6,024 bases of DNA from NCBI GenBank assembly GCA_937899305.1, contig CALDJV010000365.1, positions 1 to 6,024 on the forward strand, read 5' to 3'. The notes under the pieces were generated by a model that saw nothing but the letters and a program-made list of their open reading frames with translations, made no database searches and was not told where the DNA came from. Made by a program: the position numbers and the translations under genes. The stretch is from an uncultured Cytophagaceae bacterium. Lineage in GTDB: Bacteria > Bacteroidota > Bacteroidia > Cytophagales > Microscillaceae. Shown one piece after another: positions 4,550 through 6,024 of the stretch (positions are counted from its first letter, which is position 1; each line of letters begins with the position of its first letter).

Positions 4550-5881
4550 ATGAACTCCACATTGATAGAAAGGTTACTGATATTGAGCTTGTTTTTGTTG
4601 GGGAGCCATTGTCAAGGCCAGCACCAAGAAAAACCTGATGCATCTCAAAAAGAATTTTATAAAAAAAGAGTACAACAATACTTGCTTAAGGATAAAAGCA
4701 TTCAAGATATGTTTGCCATTAGCGACAGTGGCATTACCCTATATCGGGAGGTGCCTGTTTTGAAAGAAGAAGCCTCTAAACAGGGCAAAAGTACTGTTGT
4801 AGCAAAGAAAAATAAGTCTGCTCAGCTCAAAAAAGAAGTGGAATATCACTTACCGTGGGAAAAATTAGACATTTTTAAGCGATTGGTGGCGGCCAACCCC
4901 ATAGCAACTTACCAAATGTACCAGCGTCAGAAGCTACCTAATGGTGCAATGGATGTGCGTCGGCCGCGTCGTTTTAGAGTACAAAATGGTGCTCAACCCT
5001 TGAAAGGCCTTCGGGTAGCGCTGGACCCAGGGCACATTGCAGGCAACCTAAAAATGGCCAAAAAAGAGGGTAAATTCATCGATATGACCCTTAAAAATGG
5101 GAAAAGAATTCGTTTTTTTGAATCACAGTTAACCTGGTACACTTGTGCGGTGTTGGCCGACTTGCTCCAAAAGCAAGGAGCTGAAGTACGGCTTACCCGT
5201 AACCGTTTCGACTTGATGGCCTTGGACTCTACCTATCAGCAAGTGTTTGACAATTACAAAAAACAACAAAAAAAAGCCGGGAAAACCATCAAGAACTGGC
5301 AAAAATGGCCCTTGTTTTTCAAACAGTTCCGTAAGGCTGACTTCATCGCTCGGGCCAATAAGATCAACCAATTTCAGCCGCACCTCACGATGATTGTTCA
5401 TTACAATGTAGATGGATCTAATGCTCCCTGGAATAAAACCACGACTCAGAACCACGCGATGGCCTTTGTATCGGGCAGTTTTATGAAAAACGAGCTCAGC
5501 AAACCCGAGCATCGCTTCAATTTTCTACGCCTGTTGCTTACCCAAGATATAGAACAGTCCATTGGCTTCTCGAAGGAGGTACTCCAGGCCATCAACAAAA
5601 AATTGCAAGTGCCTACTTTGCCTGCCAAAAACAACCAATCTTTCATTGGTCGGGCTTGCCTGACGACTGCCCAACCAGGAGTATATGCACGCAATCTTTC
5701 TATGGCACGCCTGGTATATGGCACCCTTTGTTATATTGAGCCGCTCTATCAAGAAAACGAGACGGAAATTCTCAAATTGGCCAAAAAAGATCATGACTAC
5801 AAGGGCCAAAAGATCCCCAAAAGAGTAGTAGAGGTGGCTGAGGCCTATTTGGCTGGAATTATGGCCTATCTAAAAAAGTAA
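4550..5881 (+). CDS. Exported N-acetylmuramoyl-L-alanine amidase (Amidase_3)
   Basis: This 443-residue protein is predicted to cleave the amide bond between N-acetylmuramic acid and L-alanine in peptidoglycan, in the periplasm. The N-terminus is a signal peptide (MNSTLIER, then hydrophobic LLILSLFLLG), with cleavage around residues 21-24; C21 is preceded by GSH, which is not a good lipobox. Residues 25-150 are a charged region with no recognised domain. The Amidase_3 domain runs from about 152 to 440: ALDPGH (157-162) gives zinc ligand H162, FFESQLTW (189-196) gives E191, MIVHYNVDG (281-289) gives H284, and LCYIEPLYQENE (393-404) gives catalytic E397. All expected active-site residues are therefore present. 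A Lys/Gln-rich insert of about 38 residues (226-263) sits between the 'TR..D...L' and 'DFIARAN' motifs. The ATG at 4550 is preferred; a TTG nine bases upstream adds VH and fits less well. It appears to be a single-gene transcript with a structured leader. Confidence 0.88.
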   Translation: MNSTLIERLLILSLFLLGSHCQGQHQEKPDASQKEFYKKRVQQYLLKDKSIQDMFAISDSGITLYREVPVLKEEASKQGKSTVVAKKNKSAQLKKEVEYHLPWEKLDIFKRLVAANPIATYQMYQRQKLPNGAMDVRRPRRFRVQNGAQPLKGLRVALDPGHIAGNLKMAKKEGKFIDMTLKNGKRIRFFESQLTWYTCAVLADLLQKQGAEVRLTRNRFDLMALDSTYQQVFDNYKKQQKKAGKTIKNWQKWPLFFKQFRKADFIARANKINQFQPHLTMIVHYNVDGSNAPWNKTTTQNHAMAFVSGSFMKNELSKPEHRFNFLRLLLTQDIEQSIGFSKEVLQAINKKLQVPTLPAKNNQSFIGRACLTTAQPGVYARNLSMARLVYGTLCYIEPLYQENETEILKLAKKDHDYKGQKIPKRVVEVAEAYLAGIMAYLKK

Positions 5882-6024
5882 TTACTGGAAAAACAGGCGA
5901 TGTAAGCGCGAAAACTTACCTGAAAACCCAAGAAAATTATAACTCGAAAGTTTTATAAACTAAGGCGAATTTCATTAGTGAGCGGTACATTATTTGTCAA
6001 GTCTTCCCAAGAATTCTAATAACC
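5882..6024. other. Non-coding tail at right edge
   Basis: No gene is supported here. After the amidase stop there is a weak 5-bp hairpin (gtaag 5902-5906 with cttac 5915-5919) without a U-run, and a longer-range aaaactt/aagttt pairing (5911-5917 with 5948-5954). Neither is a convincing terminator. A minus-strand open frame entering from the right edge ends at 5990 after only ten codons. Confidence 0.4.

Noticed and set aside
4568..4618. Lipoprotein signal with C21 of the amidase
   Set aside because: The residues before the cysteine are G-S-H; histidine at -1 does not fit the lipobox, so an ordinary signal peptide is more likely.
4407..4643. Minus-strand open frame across the amidase start
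   Set aside because: It overlaps the amidase signal-peptide region and the leader hairpins, with no recognisable features.
5129..5809. Three minus-strand open frames inside the amidase gene
   Set aside because: They are antisense to a well-supported catalytic domain and show no motifs of their own.
5990..6022. Possible C-terminal tail of a minus-strand gene entering from the right edge (LLEFLGRLDK, stop at 5990)
   Set aside because: Ten codons are too few to support a gene. The residues look plausible, but an open frame this short is expected by chance.

Overview
The window most likely comes from a Bacteroidota chromosome, probably a Cytophagales-type (Microscilla- or Cytophaga-like) bacterium. 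Four things point there. The DNA is AT-rich, and no gene start has a Shine-Dalgarno sequence. The best promoter match is the Bacteroidota -33/-7 type (TTTG-like, about 20 nt, TAnnTTTG). One small exported protein is built almost entirely from a type IX secretion (T9SS) C-terminal-domain-like fold. The organism assignment is an inference; no marker RNA is present.

Layout. 1-285 is AT-rich and holds no recognisable gene. On the minus strand, greA (847-1320) is followed by a HIT-family protein gene (286-678), a likely two-gene unit. The 168-bp gap between them contains a 143-bp segment bounded by a perfect 15-bp inverted repeat that ends 3 nt before the HIT start codon. Upstream of greA, 1321-1811 is non-coding. 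It carries a good Bacteroidota-type minus-strand promoter and, downstream of it, two hairpin-plus-U-run structures that resemble intrinsic terminators inside the greA leader.

On the plus strand, 1818-2138 encodes a 106-residue secreted protein, essentially a signal peptide plus a T9SS CTD-like beta domain. It converges, with only 7 bp between stop codons, on a 454-residue polytopic membrane protein (2146-3510, minus) with GT-C glycosyltransferase/polymerase-like features. Next is an 88-residue uncharacterised minus-strand protein (3744-4010). A 539-bp divergent intergenic region (4011-4549) has several dyad symmetries and a pair of mutually exclusive hairpins. It leads to a plus-strand exported N-acetylmuramoyl-L-alanine amidase of the Amidase_3 family (4550-5881) with all expected catalytic residues.

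How the genes work together. There is no single pathway: the genes cover transcription elongation (GreA), nucleotide hydrolysis (HIT), envelope polysaccharide or wall work (membrane protein, amidase) and secretion (CTD mini-protein). I found no CRISPR array, transposase, tRNA, rRNA or defence system. The most interesting signals are non-coding: the inverted-repeat element between greA and HIT, the greA leader, and the amidase leader. The CTD-only mini-protein is also notable.
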